Shown here: piece by piece, positions 43,567 to 53,087 of the stretch
Layout: the number at the start of each line of letters is the position of its first letter
Position numbering within the stretch: the first letter of the stretch is position 1
Source of the DNA: Calditrichales bacterium MX18-03
Lineage (GTDB): Bacteria > Bacillota > Clostridia > Lutisporales > Lutisporaceae
DNA: 64,000 nucleotides
NCBI GenBank assembly: GCA_021083345.1
Contig: JAJGRE010000002.1
Coordinates: forward strand, 434,001 to 498,000
Direction: 5' to 3'
Position numbers and translations under genes: made by a program
The notes under the pieces: model-generated
The model's input: only the letters and a program-made list of their open reading frames with translations
Databases searched by the model: none
What the model was told of the DNA's origin: nothing

Positions 43567-44664
43567 ATGAAAAAAACTCTGATCCTGGCTTTGACGCTTA
43601 TTCTTGTCATTGCCTTTGCAACAGGTTGTGCGTCCAAGAGTGCTGCTCCGGTGCAGCCGGCAGCAACCCCGGCGAATGCGCCTACTCCGATGGCTTCTAT
43701 GAATAATCAGAGTACCGGTGAGATGCCTGAATACTATATCTATACAGCTAATGAAGGCGATAATACGGTCTCCGTCATCAACATGGCTACTATGGAAGTA
43801 AGCGCCACCATTCCCGGGGGCAAAGGCACACACAATGCACAGGCAACACCCGACGGCAAGTATGTGTTCATTGTTGAAAGCGAAAACAACAGCATTTCTG
43901 CCCTTGATACGGCATCCAACATGATGACCAATACGATTAAAGTTGGCGAAGGACCGACAGGCATTGTATTTTCGCCCGATTCCCAAAAAGCCTATGTGAC
44001 TGTTGCAGAGATGGCCGTCAGCAACATGTCCGGCGGTGGTCACGGCATGTCCGGTGACAAAACGCAAGGCAACGTCTATGTCATTGACATTGCAAGCGGT
44101 GCTGTTGCCGCCAAAATTCCTGTAGGGATCATGCCCCACGGCATCCGCATCTCTCCTGACGGATCCCACATTATTGTAGCCAATTCTGATTCGAACCAGA
44201 TCTCTGTAATCGATACGGCATCCAATACAGTTATCCAGACCATCGACGTTGGTAAAAAGCCCGGACAGGTTGCTTTCACTGCTGACGGCAAATATGCATT
44301 CGCATCTCTTAATGAGGATAACCAGGTTGCAGTAATCGAAATGGCAAATATGACGGTAGTAAAAAATATCCAGGTAGGCAAAAACCCTGAGCAGCTTAAT
44401 GCAACTCCTGACAGCAGATTCCTCTATGTAGCAAATTCAGGCTCCGATGATGTAAGTGTTATTGATACGGCTGCCTTTGAAGTTGTTAAAACCGTCATAG
44501 CAGGCGACAAGACCAGCGGCGTTGCAGTATCCAAGGATGGAATGAGCGTTTTTGTAACAAACACAGGCGGGAATAATGTCACTGTAGTCGAAGTAGCAAC
44601 CAATAATGTCATCGCTACGATACCGGTCGGAAAAGGACCTTACGGCGTCACAATTAAAGACTAA
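43567..44664 (+). CDS. YVTN beta-propeller lipoprotein 2
   Basis: A 365-residue lipoprotein, paralogue of 33064-34140. Signal and lipobox FATGC at residue 21, then a Pro/Ala linker and a propeller of seven YVTN blades (LYVANSGSDDVSVIDTA and similar). One loop carries a Met/His insertion (NMSGGGHGMSGDK), absent from ordinary propellers and suited to copper. GGGAGG precedes the ATG. Unlike paralogue 1 it has a copper-type operator (d2). Confidence 0.87.
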   Translation: MKKTLILALTLILVIAFATGCASKSAAPVQPAATPANAPTPMASMNNQSTGEMPEYYIYTANEGDNTVSVINMATMEVSATIPGGKGTHNAQATPDGKYVFIVESENNSISALDTASNMMTNTIKVGEGPTGIVFSPDSQKAYVTVAEMAVSNMSGGGHGMSGDKTQGNVYVIDIASGAVAAKIPVGIMPHGIRISPDGSHIIVANSDSNQISVIDTASNTVIQTIDVGKKPGQVAFTADGKYAFASLNEDNQVAVIEMANMTVVKNIQVGKNPEQLNATPDSRFLYVANSGSDDVSVIDTAAFEVVKTVIAGDKTSGVAVSKDGMSVFVTNTGGNNVTVVEVATNNVIATIPVGKGPYGVTIKD

Positions 44665-44680
44665 GATTGACCTCGTAAAA

Positions 44681-44723
44681 AAGCCCGGTTTCTGATATTT
44701 GCATCAGAACCGGGGCTTTTTTT
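44681..44723 (+). terminator. Terminator after YVTN lipoprotein 2
   Basis: AAGCCCGGTTTCTGAT pairs with ATCAGAACCGGGGCTT and a T run follows. Confidence 0.85.
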
Positions 44724-45153
44724 ATGCATTCTTTGTATTCTTCCTTTTTTTTGATTTGCCAGGCTGTTCTTCCCCTGTTATGATAGTTGACAGTTCCACA
44801 TTGGCTTTATCGATAATATCAGCGCTCTTAACCGGATCAGCGTATTCAATCGTGTTGTCCGCTTTATCCGTTTCCTGTTCTTCCTTCGGTTCCACTTCAA
44901 GAACCTCTCTGCCGCAGTTCGGACAGCATTTCCAATCCTTCCCGATCCCTGTTCTACAATGACTGCACGCACGGATTTCAATACTGCCAGCCTTACCTTC
45001 AGTGTTAAACGAGTAACACTGTTGATAGCTCTGAATGATGTAAATGATTACTGCCGCAATCAATGCCATTGTAGAAATGAGCAGCAGCATTTGGGCCATC
45101 AGGTAAAGCAAGGCAGTTAATCCGAAGCTGCTGCCCAGCATCGGTTCCCACAT
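44722..45153 (-). CDS. Membrane zinc-ribbon protein (single helix)
   Basis: A 143-residue protein; I prefer ATG 45153 (MWEPMLGSSFGLTALLYLMAQ) to GTG 45162, since AGAGAGG is 12 nt from the former and too close to the latter. One or two N-terminal helices lead to a zinc ribbon, ACSHCRTGIGKDWKCCPNCG, shared with the proteins at 45808, 60023 and 62699. The C-terminal tail is acidic then Lys-rich. Function unknown; it is monocistronic. Confidence 0.72.
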   Translation of the reverse strand: MWEPMLGSSFGLTALLYLMAQMLLLISTMALIAAVIIYIIQSYQQCYSFNTEGKAGSIEIRACSHCRTGIGKDWKCCPNCGREVLEVEPKEEQETDKADNTIEYADPVKSADIIDKANVELSTIITGEEQPGKSKKRKNTKNA

Positions 45154-45340
45154 AACACTCACACGCCTCTCTTGTATACTTGTTTGATTTACCGGACAAC
45201 GTAAGTTAATAAAAAATATACACTTGCCGACATCAGCATAATGTCATAATCCTATAAAGGAGGTATCGGTATCTGCGGAGAAAGACCCGGCAGCTTTCTG
45301 CCAGGCCTTCTGAATTTTCTCTGAACAATTCCATATAGGC

Positions 45341-45763
45341 TTACATCATTCCGTTCATCATATCCATCATCATTCCGCCGGAGCCGCCTTGCGGCATGCT
45401 GCCCATATTATTCATGCTATTCATTCCGCCCATATTCATCATGCCCATACCGTTCATGTTCATCATGCCCATACCGTTCATGTTCATGCCGCCATTCATA
45501 TTCATACCACCCTGCATGTTCATGCTACCATTCATAGGCATCATGTTCATATTACCGTTCATGGGCATTCCATTCATGTTCATATTACCGTTCATGGGCA
45601 TTCCATTCATGTTTATATTGCCATACATGGGCATCCCATTCATGTTCATACTTGAGTAGTTAGCATAGGCATTGAAGTAACTGATACCCCATAATACCGA
45701 GAAGCTGAGCACAATGCCTACCAGCGCTATTCCCGCAAGCTTTAACCATGGATTTCTATTCAT
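45341..45763 (-). CDS. Met-rich membrane-anchored protein
   Basis: A 140-residue protein; start at 45763 (MNRNPWLKLAGIALVG) set by GAGGAGG. One helix (about 8-30), then a nearly pure Met/Asn/Gly extracytoplasmic tail built from repeats of the type NMNGMPMNG and NGMGMM. Over a third of the tail is Met. It is a likely Cu(I)/Ag(I) binding sponge. It follows the zinc-ribbon gene 45808-46221 by 44 nt, as does the pair at 62312-63112. Confidence 0.8.
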   Translation of the reverse strand: MNRNPWLKLAGIALVGIVLSFSVLWGISYFNAYANYSSMNMNGMPMYGNINMNGMPMNGNMNMNGMPMNGNMNMMPMNGSMNMQGGMNMNGGMNMNGMGMMNMNGMGMMNMGGMNSMNNMGSMPQGGSGGMMMDMMNGMM

Positions 45764-45807
45764 CTTGATGACCTCCTCACATTTTTGTTCTAAGTTCGGT
45801 ATTCTGC

Positions 45808-46221
45808 TTATGCCGTTTTGACTTCTAGTTCTTTTCCGCAGTACGGACATACCTTCCAATCCGTGCTTACTTCCTTGCCGCATATGCTGCATGCCGCTGT
45901 GTTCGCTCTACTCTTGCCCCTCAAGGTATTCCTCATAGCTTCGACATCATCGGAAGTAAAAATGTTATTTTTTATCCACACGAAAAGCCCTGCTATAAAC
46001 GCAATCACAAATACGACAAACAAAAACTTTATGAGCAGCAGCAACAGGGAAGTTGCAGAGAAACCATAACCCAATCCGTACATATGTCCACCTCCTATAT
46101 TACCTCTATAACCAAAGCTCATACCTGTTCCTATTCCAAACAGCAACGTCTGCAGAAGCCAAAGGCCCAAAATTGCTATTGCAAGGACCGCAATCAGTCT
46201 GAAAAGCCAATTTCCCTTCAT
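45808..46221 (-). CDS. Membrane zinc-ribbon protein, sigma-54-type operon
   Basis: A 137-residue protein starting at 46221 (MKGNWLFRLIAVLAIAILGL) after AAAGGAGGTG. Helix 1, a Gly-rich loop (GGGHMYGLGYGF), helix 2, then ACSICGKEVSTDWKVCPYCGKE, a zinc ribbon. The paralogue at 62699-63112 shares size and layout. It is first in an operon with the Met-rich gene. A consensus sigma-54 promoter lies 46 nt upstream. Confidence 0.8.
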   Translation of the reverse strand: MKGNWLFRLIAVLAIAILGLWLLQTLLFGIGTGMSFGYRGNIGGGHMYGLGYGFSATSLLLLLIKFLFVVFVIAFIAGLFVWIKNNIFTSDDVEAMRNTLRGKSRANTAACSICGKEVSTDWKVCPYCGKELEVKTA

Positions 46222-46267
46222 TGTTTCACCTCCTTTCAAACAAATTTGCCTTTATATCCTCCTTTAT

Positions 46268-46283
46268 TGCAAACCCCGTGCCA
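46268..46283 (-). promoter_or_regulatory. Sigma-54 (-24/-12) promoter
   Basis: TGGCACGGGGTTTGCA on the minus strand matches the TGGCACG-N4-TTGCA consensus exactly. The paired upstream palindromes at 46409-46447 are at the usual enhancer distance. Confidence 0.8.
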
Positions 46284-46408
46284 ATAACGCAGAAGAAACT
46301 GCAAGAAGTCTGAGTGCTTGATTTTACTAGGTTTTTTTTGTATGTCCAGCGAAGGCGGCATTCATGCCATCCAGAAATTATATCCATACCGCTCTTTCCG
46401 GACAACAA

Positions 46409-46447
46409 CTGTGTGTATTCCAACACAGTGGTGTGTGAATACGCACA
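46409..46447. promoter_or_regulatory. Paired enhancer-like palindromes
   Basis: CTGTGTGTATTCCAACACAG (46409-46428) and TGTGTGAATACGCACA (46432-46447) are inverted repeats of a TGTG/CACA type. An equivalent arrangement is at 63322-63360. They lie 125-180 nt upstream of the sigma-54 promoter, suiting an enhancer-binding activator. Confidence 0.65.
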
Positions 46448-46509
46448 ACCTTTGATTATTCATCCTACTTCTCTTTTCCGGCATACCAGCGTCGATTTTT
46501 TATAGCTTA

Positions 46510-46542
46510 ATCATACAGCTTAAATATGCAGATTTTATGGAG
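46510..46542 (-). promoter_or_regulatory. Direct-repeat operator/promoter (site e)
   Basis: On the minus strand CTCCATAAAATCTGCATAT (46542-46524), 8 nt, TATGAT (46515-46510). The next gene on this strand is the zinc-ribbon gene 290 nt away, with the sigma-54 promoter in between, so that operon may have two kinds of control. Confidence 0.65.
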
Positions 46543-46590
46543 TAAAACGCACTAGTAAAAAAGTTCATGTTCGTTTATCGGCTTATTATA

Positions 46591-46614
46591 AAAAAACCCG
46601 GCCTTTCGACCGGT
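46591..46614 (-). terminator. Terminator of the mcc operon
   Basis: AACCGGTCGAAAGGCCGGGTT hairpin with a T run on the minus strand. Confidence 0.7.
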
Positions 46615-46669
46615 TGTTTATACTCCCTCATGCAATATAGGTTGCTTCCAACGGTTCAAATCTCTTGCA

Positions 46670-47575
46670 CTAATACAAATTCTTGCTGAAATACCGGTCT
46701 CCCCTGTCCGGAAATACCGTAACGATGTTTCCGCTGTCTATCTTCTCAGACAGCTTTAAGGCTGCTGCCATTGCAGCACCGGATGACGACCCGACAAATA
46801 TGCCCTCTTTTCTTGCCAGTGCCTTTACCATTGCAAAGGCTTCTTCATCCTTTACAGCGATGAAGCCGTCCGCCAATGACATGTCCATGGTTGAAGGTAT
46901 GAAATTGTTCCCAATCCCCTCTATCAGATAGCAGCCCTCTGGTCCCCCGCCCATGGTGGAACCCACAGGCTCGGCAACCAGTGCCTGCAGCCCGGTCTTC
47001 CTTTCCTTCAGATACCTGGCTACACCGGTAAAAGTGCCGCCGCTGCCTGCTCCGGCTACAAGATAGTCGATTTGCCCCTCCAAGGCTTCATAAATCTCAA
47101 GGCCCGTCGTTTCATAGTGCACCTGCGGGTTGGCCATATTCTCGAACTGCTTAAGAGAAATGGCATTATCCATACTGTTCAACAGTTCCTCCGCCTTCTC
47201 CATGGCACCCTTCATGCCCTGAGCCTTAGGTGTGATAACAAGTTCCGCACCCAAGGCCTTCATCAGAAGCTGCTTTTCGATGGAAAACTTCTCCGGCACC
47301 GAAAAAATAACGCGGTAGCCCTTGTTGATGGCAGCCAAAGCCACGCCCAGACCGGTATTTCCTGCAGTCGCTTCAACGATTGTTGTGCCTGGCTTCAAGA
47401 CCCCGTCCTTTTCCGCTTTTTCGATCATGGAAAGGCCGATCCGGTCTTTCACGCTGCCGCCGGGATTATAATATTCAAGCTTCGCAAAAAGGTTGATACC
47501 TTCTTTGAGTTCAAAGTGATTCAGCTTTAAAAGCGGGGTTTTGCCGACCAATTCCCGGATATCATTGTAATACAT
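46670..47575 (-). CDS. mccA: MccA-type cystathionine beta-synthase / cysteine synthase
   Basis: A 301-residue PLP enzyme. GGSVKDRIGLSMI holds the PLP lysine; EATAGNTGLGVALA and GAGSGGTFTGVARYL are phosphate-binding and family motifs. The order yrrT-mccB-mccA, in one T-box operon, is that of reverse transsulfuration genes of Firmicutes; with homocysteine and O-acetylserine the enzyme makes cystathionine. A plain cysteine synthase role is the alternative. Confidence 0.87.
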   Translation of the reverse strand: MYYNDIRELVGKTPLLKLNHFELKEGINLFAKLEYYNPGGSVKDRIGLSMIEKAEKDGVLKPGTTIVEATAGNTGLGVALAAINKGYRVIFSVPEKFSIEKQLLMKALGAELVITPKAQGMKGAMEKAEELLNSMDNAISLKQFENMANPQVHYETTGLEIYEALEGQIDYLVAGAGSGGTFTGVARYLKERKTGLQALVAEPVGSTMGGGPEGCYLIEGIGNNFIPSTMDMSLADGFIAVKDEEAFAMVKALARKEGIFVGSSSGAAMAAALKLSEKIDSGNIVTVFPDRGDRYFSKNLY

Positions 47576-47592
47576 CTCTTACCCTCCAATAA

Positions 47593-48738
47593 TCATATTT
47601 GTGCTGTCCTGATGGCATTCAGTATATCTTCAAGCAGATCTTCCTTGTTTTCCAAACCTACCGACAGCCTGACCAGCGTATCGGTTATACCCATTTTCTG
47701 CCTTAGTTCATACGGAATGGCTCCATGGGTCATGGATGCCGGATGGGTCATCAACGACTCCACACCGCCCAAGCTCTCACCTACCGTTATGATTTTGAGC
47801 GCTTTGAGGAAGCGGTTGATGTCCAATGCTTCTCCCAAAGTAAAGGAGATGACTGCCCCCGGCTTCTTTGACTGCCTTTTGTGCAGTTCATGGCCGGGAT
47901 GGGTTTCCAATCCTGCAAAATAGATTTTTTCTATTGAGGCATTCTTACTTAAGCTGGCTGCTATATACTCAGTATTTTCTACATGTCGGTCCATCCGCAC
48001 GGACAGGGTTTTGATCCCTCTGATCAAAAGCCATGAGTCAAAGGGGGGCAAAACACCGCCGGTGGCATTCTGAATAAAATGAATTCTTTCAGCCAGATGG
48101 TCACTGTTGACAACAACAATTCCCGCTACCAGATCGCTATGCCCGCCCAGGTATTTTGTAGCGCTATGCACCACAATATCTGCGCCCAACTCGATGGGTT
48201 TCTGCAAATAAGGTGTCATGAAGGTATTATCCACAATTGTCAATACATTCTTCTCCCTGGCAAGCGCTGCAATCTTTGCTATGTCGGTTATACTCATCAA
48301 TGGATTGGTGGGCGTCTCGATAAAAATCGCCTTTACACTGTCATCCAGCTTTCCTGTCACTTCCTGACCATCGTTGGTATCGACGATCTCATACTGAAGC
48401 CCGAAGTTTTTGAAAACCTTGTCCAGAACCCTGTAAGTACCGCCATAAATGTTGCTTGAAATGAGTATTTTGTCTCCCTTTCCGAACAGTGTCAGAACCG
48501 CTGTAATCGCTGCCATTCCTGACGCAAAAGCATATCCTGCCTTTCCGCCCTCCATTTCGGCAATCAGTACTTCCAGCGCGTGACGGGTGGGATTCCCTGT
48601 CCTGGAGTATTCATACCCCTTATGTCCGCCCAATCCGTCCTGTTTGTAGGTTGAAGTCAGATAAACCGGCACATTCACCGCACCTGTCTGCTCATCCCCA
48701 TCGATACCGCCATGAATTAATACTGTTTCAAATCTCAT
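47593..48738 (-). CDS. mccB: MccB-type cystathionine gamma-lyase / homocysteine lyase
   Basis: A 381-residue trans-sulfuration PLP enzyme. SATKYLGGHSDL carries the PLP lysine; YSRTGNPTRHALE, FASGMAAITA and ESLGGVESLMTHPASMTHG are family signatures. It cleaves cystathionine to cysteine. Its ATG overlaps the yrrT stop (TAATG). A broken relative lies at 51092-51830. Confidence 0.93.
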   Translation of the reverse strand: MRFETVLIHGGIDGDEQTGAVNVPVYLTSTYKQDGLGGHKGYEYSRTGNPTRHALEVLIAEMEGGKAGYAFASGMAAITAVLTLFGKGDKILISSNIYGGTYRVLDKVFKNFGLQYEIVDTNDGQEVTGKLDDSVKAIFIETPTNPLMSITDIAKIAALAREKNVLTIVDNTFMTPYLQKPIELGADIVVHSATKYLGGHSDLVAGIVVVNSDHLAERIHFIQNATGGVLPPFDSWLLIRGIKTLSVRMDRHVENTEYIAASLSKNASIEKIYFAGLETHPGHELHKRQSKKPGAVISFTLGEALDINRFLKALKIITVGESLGGVESLMTHPASMTHGAIPYELRQKMGITDTLVRLSVGLENKEDLLEDILNAIRTAQI

Positions 48739-49373
48739 TATACTTCCTCCTTCTTAATCCCTTTAGCTACAAAAATCCCTGTTTCCGTATATTCACCCTT
48801 GCTGGAGCAGCCTTTGCACTTCAATCCGGTGCTTGAAACCTCAATATCCTGAAAGCCTGCACCGATCATCCATTCAATAATCTGGTTCTTGGAGAACCCA
48901 AGCCAAACATCATGCATTTCCTCTATAGCCCAGTATCCGTCATGCTCTTCCACATCGGTTATCACAACCGTTCCGCCGGGCTTCAGTATCCGGTGCATCT
49001 CAGTGACCGCCTTTTTTGCATTCTCTACATGGTGCAGTGCCATGTTGGTAAACACCGCATCAACGGACTGATCGAACATGGGAATGTCATCCATGAATCC
49101 CCGGATCGGATAAAGATTATCCACCCCTCTTTCCTTCGCTTCCCTGTACAGCTCCTTCAGCATGTTTCTGGAAATATCCACAGCCAGCACCAACTTTGCC
49201 TCACGGGCCAGTGCCAAAGATATGAACCCCGTGCCGCAACCAAGGTCCGAACATATCTTGCCGCTTATATCGGTTTTTGACAGTGCGATATCCTTCAGTC
49301 TCTCTTCAAAATACTCCGTCCTGATGACATTCCACTTGTCGGCTATTGCATCAAAGTAGCTTGCTGAGTTCAT
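48738..49373 (-). CDS. YrrT-like SAM-dependent methyltransferase
   Basis: A 211-residue methyltransferase. I start it at 49373 (MNSASYFDAIADKWN) with AAAGGG upstream. SDLGCGTGFISLALA and VLAVDIS are the SAM-binding motifs; MALHHVENAKKAV and LKPGGTVVITDVE follow. In Bacillus the homologue (yrrT) precedes mtnN and mccAB; here mtnN is absent. The substrate is not known. Confidence 0.82.
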   Translation of the reverse strand: MNSASYFDAIADKWNVIRTEYFEERLKDIALSKTDISGKICSDLGCGTGFISLALAREAKLVLAVDISRNMLKELYREAKERGVDNLYPIRGFMDDIPMFDQSVDAVFTNMALHHVENAKKAVTEMHRILKPGGTVVITDVEEHDGYWAIEEMHDVWLGFSKNQIIEWMIGAGFQDIEVSSTGLKCKGCSSKGEYTETGIFVAKGIKKEEV

Positions 49374-49404
49374 ACTTAACACCCTTTCTTTCATTTTAAT
49401 GCCT

Positions 49405-49690
49405 GACAAAAACAAAAACTCCCGCCTCCGGTACAGAGGCAGAAGCTATTCTTCCGCGGTTCCACTCTGTTTGCCATACTCACATGAATATGCCAACTCA
49501 TTTTTCTCCGGTACATACATACCTCAACGCTGTAACAGGCGTACCTGCCGGAGCCTACTCCATTTCGGTCCGGTGCTCCGGGATGCACTTCAGCCGGTAT
49601 CCAACCGTCACCCTTTTCAGCCATCGAGGGTCACTCTCTGTCAGCTTCCACCTGCTTACTCTTCCCGTCATCGCTAATTCCTACTATTCC
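49405..49690 (-). ncRNA. T-box leader, cysteine specifier
   Basis: The minus strand carries AGAGTGGAACCGCGG (49467-49453), the hallmark T-box sequence, followed by a terminator hairpin (GCCTC/GAGGC type) and TTTTTGTTTTT. Upstream lies a stem I with GGGTGACGG. The bulge sequence GAAG-TGC-A (49587-49585 is the triplet) suggests a UGC specifier, cysteine, matching the genes downstream. Uncharged tRNA-Cys would promote readthrough. The limits are approximate. Confidence 0.85.
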
Positions 49691-49834
49691 TATTGGTTTT
49701 ATTGTTTTAATTATACATTGCTTTTTACGATCTGTCAATATAGGAATATGAAATATCCTTACAGCTGCAGATTTTTTTAAGGGAAAACGGTATAATGGAA
49801 ACAAAAGGCTTCAACTGAAATGGGGTGCAGATAA

Positions 49835-50526
49835 TTGGAAAATAATATTTCCGGCGTATGTGCAGCAAACATAGCTGAAGAATACGGACCTTTGGTCTCC
49901 TCCATCTGCCGCAGGATGCTTCAGAATGCTGAAGACGCGAAGGATGCCGCACAAGAAGCATGGGCAGAAATATTAAAGGGTTTGCCTACGTTCAACGGAG
50001 AAGCCAAGCTCTCTACTTGGATATACACGGTTGCATACCATGCGGTAATGCACTATTCCCAACGAGATAGAATTTATTCTACACGGTTCTTGAGGGACTA
50101 TTTCCATGGTGATCAGCTTGAAATACCCTATGATATCGACTATGACAAACCGATTTGGATCAAAGAGATGTGCGACAAATGCCTGACCGGCATCCTACAT
50201 TGCCTGGATATGGAAAACCGGCTGCTTACCTGTTAAGGGATGTGGCACAGCTTTCTTATCAAGAGATTGCCGAAATTATTAATAAGGACCCGTCGACAAC
50301 CAGAAAGATCATCTCCCGAAGCAGAAGCAAGCTAAAAAATTTCCTGAACAATGAGTGCGTATTATATAATCCGACCGGCAGCTGCAAATGCCGAATGAAG
50401 CATCTGGTTACCGATATCAAGCTTCCGCAGGAGTATCAGAAATTAAGGCATTTTGTTTCAAAGGTCAATTTATATCAAGAATCAGGGAATATATTGCCTC
50501 AAAAAAATTATTGGGTTAATCTATAG
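49835..50526 (+). pseudogene. ECF-like sigma factor, copy B, frameshifted
   Basis: A copy of the sigma gene at 27870, starting with TTG 49835. The first 128 or so codons match (regions 2 and linker). Around 50222 one base is missing relative to copy A (CTGCTTACC where CTGGCTTACC is expected), and the frame ends at a TAA at 50234-50236. Region 4 and the Cys tail (SCKCRMKHLV) continue intact in the next frame to 50526. So the gene is a recent pseudogene, or is decoded by frameshift, or the base is a sequencing error. The promoter TATAAT (49791-49796) resembles that of copy A. Confidence 0.8.
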
Positions 50527-50531
50527 ATTCA

Positions 50532-50562
50532 TGTCACAAATTCTCCGGGATCTTCTCTAATA
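50532..50562 (+). promoter_or_regulatory. Putative ECF-type promoter of the Cys-rich gene (copy B)
   Basis: TGTCACAAA (50532-50540), 10 nt, TCTTCTCTAATA (50551-50562). It is identical in both boxes and spacing to the site at 28567. Confidence 0.6.
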
Positions 50563-50606
50563 TAAGTGAACACCCAAACAGTGATTAATATTAGGGAGGA
50601 ATCTAT

Positions 50607-51038
50607 ATGGACTCAGAAAAGAGAGCACAAATTCTTGAAGTGGCCTATGCAGGCGTTCTAGCCGATTCGGTACGCTGCTTCGGCAACGAAGGCATATTGG
50701 AAAAGGTAACAGAGCAAAAGAAAAAGGAGCAGTTTGCATTAGGAAAGCAGCAAGCCGATCGGTTCGGCATACAAAAACCTGAAGAAGTGTTTACGAGACT
50801 GTCGGAGGTCTTCAACTGCGCTTCTTGGGAAATCAGCAATTTAGAAAATGGGTTCACTGCAGAATCAAAAACTTGCAAGCTATGTGCCATGGCTAAAAGA
50901 ATGAGTACAGGCAGCCCCTGCTCCATCTATTGTCTCAACCCGATGGAAGGCATGATCAAGGGAATTGATCACACTAAAACATACCACGTCAAGGAAACCA
51001 TGTGGGATGGACAAAAGTGTGTCATAGAGGTAAAATAA
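50607..51038 (+). CDS. Small cysteine-rich protein paired with the sigma factor (copy B)
   Basis: A 143-residue paralogue of 28643-29074 with the same start, the same length and the cysteine region TCKLCAMAKRMS, CSIYCLNPMEGM and KCVIEV. GGGAGG precedes the ATG. It is intact although its adjacent sigma gene is broken, so the sigma factor of copy A might still drive it. Confidence 0.7.
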   Translation: MDSEKRAQILEVAYAGVLADSVRCFGNEGILEKVTEQKKKEQFALGKQQADRFGIQKPEEVFTRLSEVFNCASWEISNLENGFTAESKTCKLCAMAKRMSTGSPCSIYCLNPMEGMIKGIDHTKTYHVKETMWDGQKCVIEVK

Positions 51039-51049
51039 ATGACTGATTG

Positions 51050-51091
51050 CAGAAAAGGGCACTTCAAAATTGAAGTACCCTTTTCTGATTT

Positions 51092-51092
<1 letters not shown>
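51050..51092. terminator. Terminator between copy B locus and the mccB pseudogene
   Basis: CAGAAAAGGG and CCCTTTTCTG with an inner ACTTCAA/TTGAAGT stem; T-rich on the plus side. Confidence 0.7.
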
Positions 51093-51828
<736 letters not shown>

Positions 51829-51830
<2 letters not shown>

Positions 51831-52950
51831 AACCATTTTTCTCGATGATTCTTGATAGCTTTTCAATAACAGCATCAATCTCATCTTTGGTTGTGTATCT
51901 TCCAAGACTAAAACGCACTGCGCCGCGTCCAACCTCATCGGGAACGCCCATAGCCTTTAATACAGGTGAGATTGTAGTCAACCCTGAATGGTAGGCAGAA
52001 CCAGTCGAAGCTGCCACATCGCCAAGACCGTTTAAAATTTCATGTCCGTTATAACCAATGAAGCTGATGTTCAAGGTATTAGGAAGTCTTTCTTTCGGAT
52101 GCCCGTTTAATCTGATCTTGTCACTGAATTTTTCTTTAAGTCCGGCATAAAAATAATCTGTAAGCAGCTTTACGTTATCACTTTTCAAAGCATCTATTGC
52201 AATTTCACATGCCTTACCCAGTGCCACATCAAAAATGATGTTCTCCGTTCCGGCACGTCTTCCGCTTTCATGTCCTGCTCCATGAATCAGTGGTTCAATG
52301 CTGATTCCTTTTCTTATGAACAAAGCCCCGATACCCTTGGGAGCATAGAGCTTATGCCCTGCAACCGTCAGGAAGTCAACTCCAAGCTCCTTAATGTCAA
52401 CAGGTACTTTCCCCACAGACTGAGAAGCATCGGTATGAAACAGAATATTATGCTTTTGGCATATTTCCGAAATCTTCTTTATGGGCTGTAACGTGCCTGT
52501 TTCGTTGTTTGAGTGCATTATTGTAACTAGCATGGTTTTATCGGTAATAAGCTTTTCCAACTCTGCAACACTAACCATGCCATATTCGTCAACTGGTAGA
52601 TAGGTAATTTCATATCCTAACCTTTCCAAATACTTGCACGGATTTAGTATCGCCGGATGCTCCGTCCTTGAGGTTATGATGTGATTACCTTTATTCTTGT
52701 AAGTATAAGCAACGCCCTTGATGACCGTATTGTTTGACTCACTGCCGCCGCTTGTAAAGATGACTTCTTCCGGCAAGCAGTTCAAAAGGTTAGCGACCTG
52801 CTGCCTTGCTTGGTCAACGGCTTTTTTTGCACCCGCCCCCAATGCGTGGCTACTGGACGGATTGCCGTAATTTCCATAAATAAATCGAATCATAGCATCT
52901 GCTACTTGCTTATCTATTGGTGTTGTCGCATTATAATCGAGATATATCAT
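51829..52950 (-). CDS. NifS-family protein with catalytic cysteine replaced by tyrosine
   Basis: A 373-residue PLP protein; start at 52950 ([15 protein letters not shown]) with GAAGGG upstream. The PLP lysine is intact ([11 protein letters not shown], Lys200), as are [18 protein letters not shown] and GRRAGTENI. But the catalytic loop reads [10 protein letters not shown], with Tyr320 (TAC) where active enzymes have Cys. A single G to A change explains it. Without the persulfide cysteine it should not act as a cysteine desulfurase; a cysteine lyase or other PLP activity, or decay, are possible. Its 3' end abuts the mccB remnant. Confidence 0.9.
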
Positions 52951-53087
52951 ATAAAACCCTTCTTTCCTTACTCTAAGACTGCTCAAAATAGGCTGATACA
53001 ACAAGAGACCGACCTAATATATTTTTACTCAATCCCTATGATACTGTATTTACAATCCACCGGTAGCCCTCACTTCATTTGATTCAA

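Noticed and set aside
45389-45659. His-rich and Ile/Pro-rich open frames on the plus strand over the Met-rich gene; similar at 58159-58618 and 37115-37492
   Set aside because: The composition is the direct complement of ATG-rich codons in the minus-strand Met-rich genes. No start signals support them.
45400-45660. Short tandem direct repeats that could look like a CRISPR or satellite array
   Set aside because: The repeats are coding repeats of the NMNGMPMNG type with irregular unit length and no spacers.
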